Source of the DNA: Actinomycetes bacterium | Lineage (GTDB): Bacteria; Actinomycetota; Acidimicrobiia; Acidimicrobiales; Acidimicrobiaceae | Reading direction: 5' to 3' | Length of the DNA stretch: 10,851 bases | Assembly (NCBI GenBank): GCA_021819025.1 | Contig: JAKASN010000022.1 | Coordinates: 1-10,851, forward strand | Shown here: piece by piece, positions 4,630 to 10,851 of the stretch | How the letters are laid out: each line of letters opens with the position of its first letter | Numbering within the stretch: position 1 is the first letter of the stretch | The notes under the pieces: generated by a model | What the model was told of the DNA's origin: nothing | The model's database searches: none | The model's input: only the letters and a program-made list of their open reading frames with translations | Translations under genes and position numbers: made by a program

Positions 4630-7101
4630 ATGACTGAGGGTAGGTATCCACCTGATGACATGTTCAAGGCCGACTTTGAGAGAGGGCGGCCACCTCACAA
4701 ACCTACCCTCTTAGAGCGCCTGGGCGAAACCCGAGACGCTGTGGTCTACAAACTCACGGTAAAACCGCGGCGGATCCCGCGTACCGGTTCGGCTGCGCCG
4801 AGCGCTCCGGCCCAAGAGGCTGCAGATCTTGTCTCCCACAGTGACGGCGAAACACCACCCAAAGATGCGGTAATCGGAGCTGCAAGGTTGCGCCCCACCG
4901 AACTTCGCGCCGAGCTATCCGATAGCGAAACACCGCTGGATTCCCCTTCAGACGAGCGCGCTGATGGGGCCGCCGAGGTCGAACAAGCTCCCGCCGAGGT
5001 CGAACAAGCTCCCGCCGAGGTCGAACAAGCTCCCGCCGAGGTTCTGGAGCCACCAACTCCACTCACGAGGCGCATCGCAGGAGCTGGAATGTTCCGCCCG
5101 CCTCCGCCGCCGCTTTCGGCTCCCCGCGCTCCCGAGGTTTTGCCTTCACGCGAGGCAGATACGGCGACCTTTCCTCCGAGCCCTGGGGATGTGCGAGCAA
5201 ACCCCCCAGACTCGGCTGCTGATCTCGACCGTACCGGAGCAGCCTCCACTCTCGCGCCGAGCGATTCCCCGAAGCCCGCCTTGGCGCCCAAGGAAGTTGG
5301 GGCGGATAAAGGCGCGGCGGTCCCGCGCGATGAAGCTTTGAACCAGGCGCACCTCGAATGGCCCAGCGCTGAAGATTCCTCGCTCTTCGAATATCAAAGC
5401 GCCACCGAGCTGCGCATGCCCGAAACACTGTGGGATCGCGCGCGAAGCTTACTCCGCTCTGTGGTGGCCCTTAGCCGAGCCGAGGAGTACGGGTCGGAAC
5501 TGCCACCAAGTGATGTTGAAGATGACCCGTCAGAGGAGATCACGCCAGGGCCACAGTCATCGCTGCGCCCCGCTAGACGATGGACGAGGTCATGGCGGTC
5601 TCCTGAGACGCCACAGGATCAATTGGGTGTAGATGCTCCGTCTGGCGCAACCGAGGCCGCTTCCAACGCCAAGGCGCCTACGGTCGAGACGCCAGGCGGC
5701 GGTCGCGCCGAGGCCGTCGCATCAGGCGCAGTGGGGCAAGCGGGTGAGGCGCTCGATGACGCCGAGAGCACCCTCGAGATTCCCCTCACCCGCCATGGAG
5801 CCTTCACCCAGCAGTTCCGCCATCGGGGCGCTGGGACTCGCGATCGCGCTAGCTCGGTGGCCCCGAGTGAGGTCCCGACTCCGCCGGTGCCAGACGCGCC
5901 AGCTGTTAATGGCCCCGAGGCTACGATGCTCGAGGATCGGAGGGCTAGCGACAAATTCGTGCCAGCACCAGATCCTAGCGATGCCCGCGGGTCAGGCGAC
6001 ATCGGAGACGACGTTGCCGTTGCCAGGGGAAAATCTGTTTCAGATGCTGTTCAAGGTGCCCTCTCCAAGTCGCTGGGAAGCGTCAAGGCTTCGGCGGCGA
6101 GCGCAATTAGCTCCTACACTCGCAAAGCCCCTGCCGCGAGACCGATCCAGGACGCTTCCGAAACGCCATCGCCCGATCCGGGGATACCCATCGGCGCCGC
6201 AGCTGCCGAGGTATCGGCCTTCTTCGCGTCGCCGGAGGAGATTCCTTCGGTTTCGGAGGCCCCTGAGGTGACGAGATCTGCACCAAAGTCGACTCCTGAG
6301 CCTAAGTATGTCCCTCGCCATTCCCGTTCTCGAATCGTGGAGAACTCCGTTGCCCTCACAGCTGAGACCGCCTCGGAGTATCGCGAATCGTCTGGGGCCA
6401 AAGCTGTTGAGCCTCCACGGAGTCGCGCGCGCCATGCGAAAACCTCCCGGCCGCCATCGTTTCGCCCGGCGAGACCCGAGGGACCCCCGCCCCGCCACAG
6501 CCGGAGTGCGATTGCGGGTGCCATCTCCTTGGGACTGGTATTGGTGATTGCCGTGGGGATCGCCAAGTTGAGCAACTCCCCCTCAATCCGGACTAGCTCA
6601 ACGTCTCTGACGGTGACCACACCGCCGACGACTCAAGCTCCCACCACTACGCCTACTACCAGGGTCTCGGGGGTGGATGCCGCACCAACGACGCTTCCCC
6701 AGCCCAAGACGATCGTCGTTGCCACCACGGTTGCGCGGCGCACCAAGACGACCGCTGCGCCCACGACAACCTCGACGGTTCCGCCCTTGGCGAATGCCGC
6801 TTACGCGCAAATTACCGTGCGCGTCGCGAACGGGACCACGGTAACAGGTGCTGCGGGGCGGATAACTTCAAAGCTTCAGGCGATGGGCTTCAACGTTGTG
6901 GTACCGATTGACGCCACGGTATCTGACCTTTCGACCACCACGATCTATTACTACACGGGCTTTTCGGTTGCTGGTCAAGGCGTGGCGGAAATTCTCGGCC
7001 TTCCCGCTTCTGCTGCAAAACCCTTGACTGCTTCAGCGCCGCTACCGGATATTTACCCATCCGACGTGAACGTCGTACTTGGTACTGACGTTGCCGGCTG
7101 A
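4630..7101 (+). CDS. Large disordered single-pass membrane protein with C-terminal LytR_C domain
   Basis: An 823-residue protein with a three-part build. Residues 1-625 are low-complexity, rich in Pro, Ala, Ser, Glu and Asp, and look disordered, apart from a basic start (about 20-55) and two short helix-prone stretches (about 266-287 and 470-500). Residues 115-135 are three exact copies of AEVEQAP. One hydrophobic segment (about 626-645, AIAGAISLGLVLVIAVGIA) follows an Arg-rich stretch, so the long part should be cytoplasmic and the C-terminus outside. A Thr/Pro linker (about 650-722) leads to a LytR_C domain (about 727-820) with ITVRVANGTTVTGAAGRI, GFNVVV, TTIYYYTGF, EILGLP and DVNVVLGTDVAG. 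LytR_C domains occur in actinomycete envelope proteins such as M. tuberculosis Cei (Rv2700); the exact role is not known from sequence. ATG 4630 is preferred over GTG 4624 because AGGAG (4620-4624) is five bases from it. The 3' end overlaps otsB. Confidence 0.85.
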   Translation: MTEGRYPPDDMFKADFERGRPPHKPTLLERLGETRDAVVYKLTVKPRRIPRTGSAAPSAPAQEAADLVSHSDGETPPKDAVIGAARLRPTELRAELSDSETPLDSPSDERADGAAEVEQAPAEVEQAPAEVEQAPAEVLEPPTPLTRRIAGAGMFRPPPPPLSAPRAPEVLPSREADTATFPPSPGDVRANPPDSAADLDRTGAASTLAPSDSPKPALAPKEVGADKGAAVPRDEALNQAHLEWPSAEDSSLFEYQSATELRMPETLWDRARSLLRSVVALSRAEEYGSELPPSDVEDDPSEEITPGPQSSLRPARRWTRSWRSPETPQDQLGVDAPSGATEAASNAKAPTVETPGGGRAEAVASGAVGQAGEALDDAESTLEIPLTRHGAFTQQFRHRGAGTRDRASSVAPSEVPTPPVPDAPAVNGPEATMLEDRRASDKFVPAPDPSDARGSGDIGDDVAVARGKSVSDAVQGALSKSLGSVKASAASAISSYTRKAPAARPIQDASETPSPDPGIPIGAAAAEVSAFFASPEEIPSVSEAPEVTRSAPKSTPEPKYVPRHSRSRIVENSVALTAETASEYRESSGAKAVEPPRSRARHAKTSRPPSFRPARPEGPPPRHSRSAIAGAISLGLVLVIAVGIAKLSNSPSIRTSSTSLTVTTPPTTQAPTTTPTTRVSGVDAAPTTLPQPKTIVVATTVARRTKTTAAPTTTSTVPPLANAAYAQITVRVANGTTVTGAAGRITSKLQAMGFNVVVPIDATVSDLSTTTIYYYTGFSVAGQGVAEILGLPASAAKPLTASAPLPDIYPSDVNVVLGTDVAG
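4972..5043 (+). repeat. In-frame 21-bp tandem repeat, three copies plus a partial
   Basis: Three identical 21-base units, GCCGAGGTCGAACAAGCTCC plus a final C, lie at 4972-4992, 4993-5013 and 5014-5034. A partial fourth (GCCGAGGTT) lies at 5035-5043. Each unit encodes AEVEQAP in the disordered region of the LytR_C-domain protein. Identity at the DNA level, not only in protein, suggests recent slippage. Copy number changes would keep the frame. Confidence 0.95.
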
Positions 7102-7915
7102 TTACTGGGCTCCACTCTTTCGTGCGCTGGGAAAGCTCGACCTTCAGGGTGGCCACCTTGAAGTGGTACTGGACTTCGATGGGACGCTGGCCCCGATCGT
7201 GGCGATCCCATCTCGGGCGGAAGCCGACCCCGATATTCACGCAGTGCTGCCACGTATCATGGCCGATGGCACGTTAACGGTTATTTCTGGGAGGCCAGTG
7301 ACGTTTCTTGTCGAGAAGCTGGCTTTTCTGGCTTCTCTTCCCGGGTCGGACCGGGTTACTTTTTACGGACACTACGGCCTCGAGGCGTGTGATCTCGCGG
7401 GTAACGCCATCGCATCATGGCATCTCGATCCCAGCGAGCTCGAGCTATTGGATGAGCTGCGCGCATCGTGGCTCGCGGAGCCGATCGCAGGGGTTCTCTT
7501 CGAAGACAAGATCAACTCGCTTGCCCTACATTTCAGAAATGCTCCGGACGCGCGCGAGGAACTGCTCGACTGGCTCGAGATGAACCTCCCTACCCGTGGA
7601 CTTATGATTCGGCCCGGCAAGATGGTCTACGAAGTGACCCCTGTGTCATCGCCGAGCAAAGAGTCCATCGTTGAGCGAGTCGCTTCACGGGGTTCCGTGG
7701 CGGTCTTCGCAGGAGATGACGTTGGGGACGCGGGCGTATTTAGACTTTTCAATGCTCAGCGCGCCAAAGGTTTGGCGCGGCTTTCCATACTCGTCAAGGG
7801 CGGCTTTGAGACTCCCCCGGAATTGCTTTCGCTCTGCGATATCGCGGTACCTGGGCCAAAGGAGCTTGCTTGGGTCCTCGACCAGATACACCGTGCTTTT
7901 TTCCCGAGTCGCTAG
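7079..7915 (+). CDS. otsB: Trehalose-6-phosphate phosphatase
   Basis: OtsB removes phosphate from trehalose 6-phosphate, the second step of OtsA-OtsB trehalose synthesis. It is a cytoplasmic HAD-superfamily enzyme of 278 residues, a usual length. HAD motif I is VVLDFDGTLAPI (nucleophile D32, acid/base D34). Motif II is TVISGRP (S70). The motif III lysine is probably K194 in SPSKESIV, and motif IV is FAGDDVGDAGVF (D213, D214, D217). The family usually has GDDxTDE in motif IV, so Thr-Asp-Glu is Gly-Asp-Ala here. FYGHYGLE and GLMIRPGKMVYEVTP match the cap and substrate regions. The start is uncertain: TTG 7079 overlaps the previous gene by 23 bases, TTG 7091 by 11, and neither has a good ribosome site. 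Translation coupled to the LytR_C-domain gene is likely. The gene ends 27 bases from the convergent otsA. Confidence 0.9.
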   Translation: MVLTLPADYWAPLFRALGKLDLQGGHLEVVLDFDGTLAPIVAIPSRAEADPDIHAVLPRIMADGTLTVISGRPVTFLVEKLAFLASLPGSDRVTFYGHYGLEACDLAGNAIASWHLDPSELELLDELRASWLAEPIAGVLFEDKINSLALHFRNAPDAREELLDWLEMNLPTRGLMIRPGKMVYEVTPVSSPSKESIVERVASRGSVAVFAGDDVGDAGVFRLFNAQRAKGLARLSILVKGGFETPPELLSLCDIAVPGPKELAWVLDQIHRAFFPSR

Positions 7916-7922
7916 CGATGGC

Positions 7923-7938
7923 GGGCGCCGCGGCGCTC
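7923..7938. terminator. GC-rich hairpin between convergent otsB and otsA
   Basis: GGGCGC (7923-7928) pairs with GCGCTC (7933-7938), with one G-T pair, around CGCG. It lies in the 27-base gap between the two stop codons and could form on both transcripts. No U-run follows on either strand, so it would be an atypical terminator at best. Confidence 0.3.
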
Positions 7939-7942
7939 CGCA

Positions 7943-9343
7943 CTATTGCTGATCGAACCAGCGCATCTGCTCTTCGAACCAGAGGTTGGGGTTTCGCAGC
8001 GCAAGTCGCTCTTTGAGCTTTGCCGCCGCGGCCGCGCGCGCTTGTGGCTCGAGGTGGAGCCCTGCGTAGACCGCAAGTGCGGTCTCGCGGACGTCGAAGG
8101 GGTTAATTATCGTTGCGGCGTCCCCGATCACTTCTGCGATTCCCGCGTTGGCGGAGAGCACCAGGGTGCCGTGTGTGACATTGAGAAGCGGTCCTTCGCT
8201 GGCAACAAGATTGAAACCGTCGCGGATCGGATTGACGAGCAAGACGTCATAGCTGGCCAAAACCGCCAAGGAGAGCGGGTAGTGATCTAGGTTGAAGACC
8301 ACGATGGGGTCAGAGTCGACCAAGATGCCGAGGTTGTCAGCGAGGATGCGCAGGTATCGGTTCGCGGAGGCGGCTTTCTCGGCGACTTCGCTGGCGTAAT
8401 CGCCGTAGTCGGCAACGCCTTCGCGGCTTGGATAGCAGTTGGCGATGTGAACAACCTTGCCGATCAAATGGGGATAGAACTTGAGCATCTCCACGATGGC
8501 GTCTATGCCGCGGAGAATGTTCTTGGAAGGCTCCATCCGATCCACCCGGGCGACAATCTTCCGGTCTCCCGCGAGCTGGTAAAGCTTGTCAATTTCGAGC
8601 GCGGTTCTGGGGTCGCTCGCAGCCACAGCGAGTTCCTCGGGATCGGATCCAAGCGGGTCGACCCAGCAATTCGCTGCGGTGGCGATCCCGAACGAAGCGC
8701 TGGTTTCTTGATAGTTTTGCTTCCAAGCGCCACAGTGAAAGCCAAAGTGGGCCAAAGTGCCAAGCGAGCTAAGTAGCTCGTTGGCGAGGGACTTGGGCAT
8801 AATGGCGAATTCGCTCGGCGTGGCGAAGGGGGTATGGAGAAACATCGAGATTTCCAGGTCCGACCTCAGCGAAGTGAGAATTCCCGCGACCAAGAACATG
8901 TGGTAATCCTGAAGGAGAACCTTTGCCCCCGGCGGTGCAATCGCGGCGAGGAACTCGGCAATCGCGGTACTGTAGTGCTGATAGAGGTGCCAATTCGCAT
9001 AGAGGGCAGAATCGAAGCTGGGCACTCTGGAGAGGGAAAACATCCCGTGGTTGAGGTACCAAAGCAGTTCGTTGGAGATCTTGTTATAGGCGGCTTCATG
9101 GGTGATGGCATCGAGCACTACCGGGTAGATGCCTACCAGGTCCCCGCGATAGAGACCGAGCCTCTCCGCCTCGATTTCGGCAGGTGACGAAATAGGAAAG
9201 ACCCAATTTACCGCTTGTGACCGTACCAAGGGGAGCAAGGCCGTCACCAAGCCTCCCGCGCCTCGCTTTAGTCCGACCTCGCCGGATGCATGCTCCACGG
9301 CACTATAAGGTCCTCGATTTGATACCACGAAAAAGTCCGCCAT
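7943..9343 (-). CDS. otsA: Trehalose-6-phosphate synthase (GT20 family)
   Basis: OtsA joins glucose from a nucleotide sugar (UDP- or GDP-glucose) to glucose 6-phosphate, giving trehalose 6-phosphate for OtsB. It has 466 residues; E. coli OtsA has 474. Catalytic positions known from E. coli OtsA can be matched: R10 in VSNRGP, the GAGGL loop at 29-33, Y86 and W95 in the sugar-phosphate site, D146 in QDYHMF, H170 in FLHTPF, and D375 and E383 in NPIRDGFNLVASEG. The donor-phosphate pair of E. coli RLDYSKG appears as R266 and K274 in RVDRMEPSKN, which is three residues longer. ATG at 9343 is directly followed by the first beta strand, but the ribosome site is poor. The gene faces otsB tail to tail and diverges from the glycerate kinase gene. 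A pseudo-glycosyltransferase relative (VldE type) is an outside alternative; the neighbouring otsB argues for OtsA. Confidence 0.93.
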   Translation of the reverse strand: MADFFVVSNRGPYSAVEHASGEVGLKRGAGGLVTALLPLVRSQAVNWVFPISSPAEIEAERLGLYRGDLVGIYPVVLDAITHEAAYNKISNELLWYLNHGMFSLSRVPSFDSALYANWHLYQHYSTAIAEFLAAIAPPGAKVLLQDYHMFLVAGILTSLRSDLEISMFLHTPFATPSEFAIMPKSLANELLSSLGTLAHFGFHCGAWKQNYQETSASFGIATAANCWVDPLGSDPEELAVAASDPRTALEIDKLYQLAGDRKIVARVDRMEPSKNILRGIDAIVEMLKFYPHLIGKVVHIANCYPSREGVADYGDYASEVAEKAASANRYLRILADNLGILVDSDPIVVFNLDHYPLSLAVLASYDVLLVNPIRDGFNLVASEGPLLNVTHGTLVLSANAGIAEVIGDAATIINPFDVRETALAVYAGLHLEPQARAAAAAKLKERLALRNPNLWFEEQMRWFDQQ

Positions 9344-9400
9344 GGAAACTAGAACCTAGCCCGCTCCTCGGCGCCAGGCAAAGGGGATTCCTACCCGGAG

Positions 9401-9439
9401 GTAGATTTCGGGGGAAACTCCCGAGCCGAAGTAGATTTC
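9401..9439. repeat. Direct repeat and hairpin ahead of the glycerate kinase gene
   Basis: GTAGATTTC occurs at 9401-9409 and again at 9431-9439, exactly 30 bp apart, about three turns of the helix. Between them TCGGGGG (9408-9414) pairs with CTCCCGA (9418-9424), with one G-T pair, around AAA. These lie in the 101-base gap between divergent otsA and the kinase gene, just before the GTG start at 9445. They could be binding sites or a leader structure. No clear promoter was found in the gap. Confidence 0.35.
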
Positions 9440-9444
9440 ATTGC

Positions 9445-10497
9445 GTGAGAGTACTGCTATTGCCGGACAAGTTTCGCGGAACCCTTCCATCGCGCGAATT
9501 TGTCGAACTGGCTCATGGCGCCATCGGCGACTTGGTCGAGGTGTCGGGGCGGGTGGTCTCTGACGGCGGTGAAGGTCTCATCGACGCCATGGGCGGCCAC
9601 ATCGTCGAGGTGGCGAGCTACGACGCCCTCGGCCGCCCCATCATGGCCTGCTACTCGCTTCTTGAGGGCGGGCTCGCGGTGGTCGAGATGTCGCGGGCGT
9701 CGGGGATGGAGCTCATTGGCTCGGCCGCGGACAACGACGCCGTCGCAGCAAGCACTTTTGGCACCGGCGTGTTGATGCGCGCTGCCATCGATGGCGGTGC
9801 AAGCAAAATCATTGTCGGCTGCGGCGGCTCGGCGACCACAGATGGCGGCATCGGCGCCCTCGAGGCGCTTGATAAGAGCTCCATCTACCAGCGTGTCTCC
9901 TACGTCGCGGCCGTTGACGTGAGAACGCGTTATCTCGATGCCGCAGAAGTCTTCGCTCCGCAGAAGGGAGCGAGTCCCGCAGAGGTGGCGTTTTTGCGCC
10001 GTCGCCTCGCGGGCAGCGCGACGCTTCTCGCACAGCGCTTCGGACGCGACGTGACCACAATCGACGGTTCTGGGGCGGCTGGTGGTCTTGCCGGCATGGT
10101 TTACGCCATTGGCGGGGAGATCATCCCGGGATTCGAGGTGGTTGCCGAGCACTTGGGTCTTGCGGAGTTATTCGAAGATTGTGACCTCGTGGTGACCGGG
10201 GAGGGTCTCGTCGACGCAGAGTCCTTCAACGGCAAAGTTGTCGGGTCGGTGCTCGAGATGGCGAAAAGGGCGAACAAGCCAGTGCTGGTGGTGTGTGGAA
10301 GCGTCACCGACGACGTTCGTTCCGCACTTTATGCCAGGACCTTGGGAGTGACCGAACTGGTGGCGACTTTCGGAGCTTCACGAGCGATGGGCGAAACGGC
10401 ATCGTGTGTCGCAAAGGCGCTGCGAGCATCGATCTTGGGCCTTTTGCAAGATGGGGATTGGGCTTCGGCGGCCGAAAGTAATTCCCCAGGAAACTAA
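9445..10497 (+). CDS. Glycerate kinase (GarK/GlxK family, PF02595 type)
   Basis: Phosphorylates D-glycerate with ATP. Enzymes of this family usually make 2-phosphoglycerate, which feeds into lower glycolysis. The 350 residues show RVLLLPDKFRGTLPSREF at the N-terminus, SDGGEG (39-44), VEMSRASGMELI, GCGGSATTDGGIGALEAL (from 125), VFAPQKGAS, IDGSGAAGGLAGM and GEGLVDAESFNGKVVG (252-267), all family signatures. GTG 9445 is chosen because it begins one residue before the first beta strand; the frame is open back to 9217 but would then run through the otsA start. No good ribosome site is seen. The stretch between GGIGALEAL and the VAAVDVRT strand looks shorter than in many homologues, which would explain a length below the usual near 380. 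Neighbouring trehalose genes raise the idea of a compatible-solute link (glycerate from glucosylglycerate turnover), but this is speculation. Confidence 0.92.
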   Translation: MRVLLLPDKFRGTLPSREFVELAHGAIGDLVEVSGRVVSDGGEGLIDAMGGHIVEVASYDALGRPIMACYSLLEGGLAVVEMSRASGMELIGSAADNDAVAASTFGTGVLMRAAIDGGASKIIVGCGGSATTDGGIGALEALDKSSIYQRVSYVAAVDVRTRYLDAAEVFAPQKGASPAEVAFLRRRLAGSATLLAQRFGRDVTTIDGSGAAGGLAGMVYAIGGEIIPGFEVVAEHLGLAELFEDCDLVVTGEGLVDAESFNGKVVGSVLEMAKRANKPVLVVCGSVTDDVRSALYARTLGVTELVATFGASRAMGETASCVAKALRASILGLLQDGDWASAAESNSPGN

Positions 10498-10523
10498 AAT
10501 TAAAACTTCATTTCAAAATGATG

Positions 10524-10604
10524 TCATCTAGAGCGGTTTAGGGACGGGCCCAAAGATACCGCGGCAACCAGTCGAGAGACCAGGTGCCAATGCCCGAGCG
10601 ATGA
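10524..10604 (+). ncRNA. SAM riboswitch, SAM-I clan (S-box core without P4)
   Basis: P1 is TCATC (10524-10528) with GATGA (10600-10604). The S-box signature TAGAG follows, then P2a GCGGT (10533-10537) with ACCGC (10558-10562). Next are kink-turn-like flanks TTA and AAAGAT, and P2b GGG (10541-10543) with CCC (10549-10551). The invariant GCGGCAACC lies at 10561-10569. P3 has A-C-C with G-G-T and GTC with GAC around a GAGA tetraloop (10574-10577), and GGTGCCAAT follows. The P2 loop CGGG (10545-10548) can pair with CCCG (10593-10596), the classic pseudoknot. No P4 hairpin is present, as in some SAM-I/IV variants. P1 ends inside the ribosome site AGGAGG (10604-10609), so control by blocking translation is likely. 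Confidence 0.92.
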
Positions 10605-10620
10605 GGAGGTAACGATAACT

Positions 10621-10851
10621 TTGTCTTACGTTGAATCTCTGGCGTGCAAAGAGTGCGGCCAGACTTATGAAGCCAAAGCACTGCATGTTTGCGAGTTCTG
10701 TTTCGGACCGCTCGAAGTCAAGTACGACTACGATGCCATAGCTGCGAATATCTCCCGGGCGTCGATCGCGGCGGGCCCGCCATCAATCTGGCGCTACAAG
10801 GATCTTCTCCCGGTCGCCGGCGACGACTACGTCTCCCTCGGTGCCGGATTC
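10621..10851 (+). CDS. thrC: Threonine synthase (N-terminal part)
   Basis: The first 77 residues of a PLP enzyme that turns O-phosphohomoserine into threonine. The window ends before the catalytic lysine. The visible part matches the longer actinobacterial type. A zinc-ribbon-like start has C9, C12, C24 and C27 (CKEC and CEFC) in ACKECGQTYEA and HVCEFCFGPLEVKYDYDAI. Then come ISRASIAAGPPSIWRYKDLL, and LGAGF, which should lead into the usual TPL motif beyond the window. The start is TTG at 10621 with AGGAGG (10604-10609) 11 bases upstream; no ATG or GTG fits better. The SAM riboswitch immediately upstream ends at this ribosome site, so expression is expected to fall when SAM is plentiful. The branch point with methionine synthesis makes such control plausible. 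Confidence 0.9.
   Translation, partial: MSYVESLACKECGQTYEAKALHVCEFCFGPLEVKYDYDAIAANISRASIAAGPPSIWRYKDLLPVAGDDYVSLGAGF

Noticed and set aside
5633..6271. 212-codon open frame inside the LytR_C-domain gene, and long minus-strand frames in the same region (4746-5291, 5619-6002, 6114-6620)
   Set aside because: High GC and low complexity keep other frames open; the products are Arg- or Ser-rich with no recognisable domain.
9217..9444. Longer N-terminus for the glycerate kinase, overlapping the otsA start
   Set aside because: The extra residues are Arg/Pro-rich and unlike the family; GTG 9445 sits at the usual family start.
9457..10152. 231-codon minus-strand open frame opposite the glycerate kinase
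   Set aside because: It mirrors a clearly conserved gene and shows no family motif.
1..10851. CRISPR array, insertion sequence, prophage or toxin-antitoxin genes
   Set aside because: I found no regularly spaced repeats, transposase, integrase or terminal inverted repeats; all large frames are explained by housekeeping families.

Overview
The window is a GC-rich stretch of bacterial chromosome with compact housekeeping genes. GTG and TTG starts are common. The pairing of carD with ispD and ispF, a large Thr-linker LytR_C protein, a tRNA-Thr without an encoded CCA end, and actinobacterial forms of the Crp regulator, OtsA and ThrC all point to an actinomycete (Actinomycetota). A deep-branching acidimicrobial-type lineage is my guess, from gene content only.

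Layout from left to right. (1) The 3' end of lysS (lysyl-tRNA synthetase), running into a convergent Crp/Fnr-family regulator on the minus strand. (2) A divergent regulatory region (1478-1625) with a strong dyad, then carD-ispD-ispF, read as one tight plus-strand unit: an RNA polymerase-binding regulator followed by two steps of the non-mevalonate isoprenoid pathway. (3) A 146-base leader with a promoter-like sequence and small hairpins, then an rlmB/SpoU-type rRNA methyltransferase. Its last codons lie antisense inside a tRNA-Thr(UGT) gene on the minus strand. (4) A 266-base AT-richer region with an 18-bp palindrome, then a very long membrane-anchored protein. It has a disordered cytoplasmic part of about 620 residues, one transmembrane helix, a Thr-rich linker and an extracytoplasmic LytR_C domain, and it overlaps the start of otsB (trehalose-6-phosphate phosphatase). 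(5) otsA (trehalose-6-phosphate synthase) on the minus strand, tail to tail with otsB. (6) A glycerate kinase divergent from otsA. (7) A SAM-I-clan (S-box-like) riboswitch directly ahead of threonine synthase, which is cut by the window end.

The genes form several modules: translation (lysS, rlmB, tRNA-Thr), transcription control (Crp-like, CarD), isoprenoid precursors (ispD, ispF), trehalose synthesis next to an envelope protein (LytR_C protein, otsB, otsA), glycerate entry to central metabolism, and threonine synthesis under apparent SAM control. I see no mobile element, CRISPR array, phage gene or defence island. The least ordinary items are the riboswitch-thrC pairing, the giant LytR_C protein coupled to otsB, the rlmB/tRNA-Thr antisense overlap, and the long dyad between the crp-like gene and carD. 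I do not see a convincing wholly new system.
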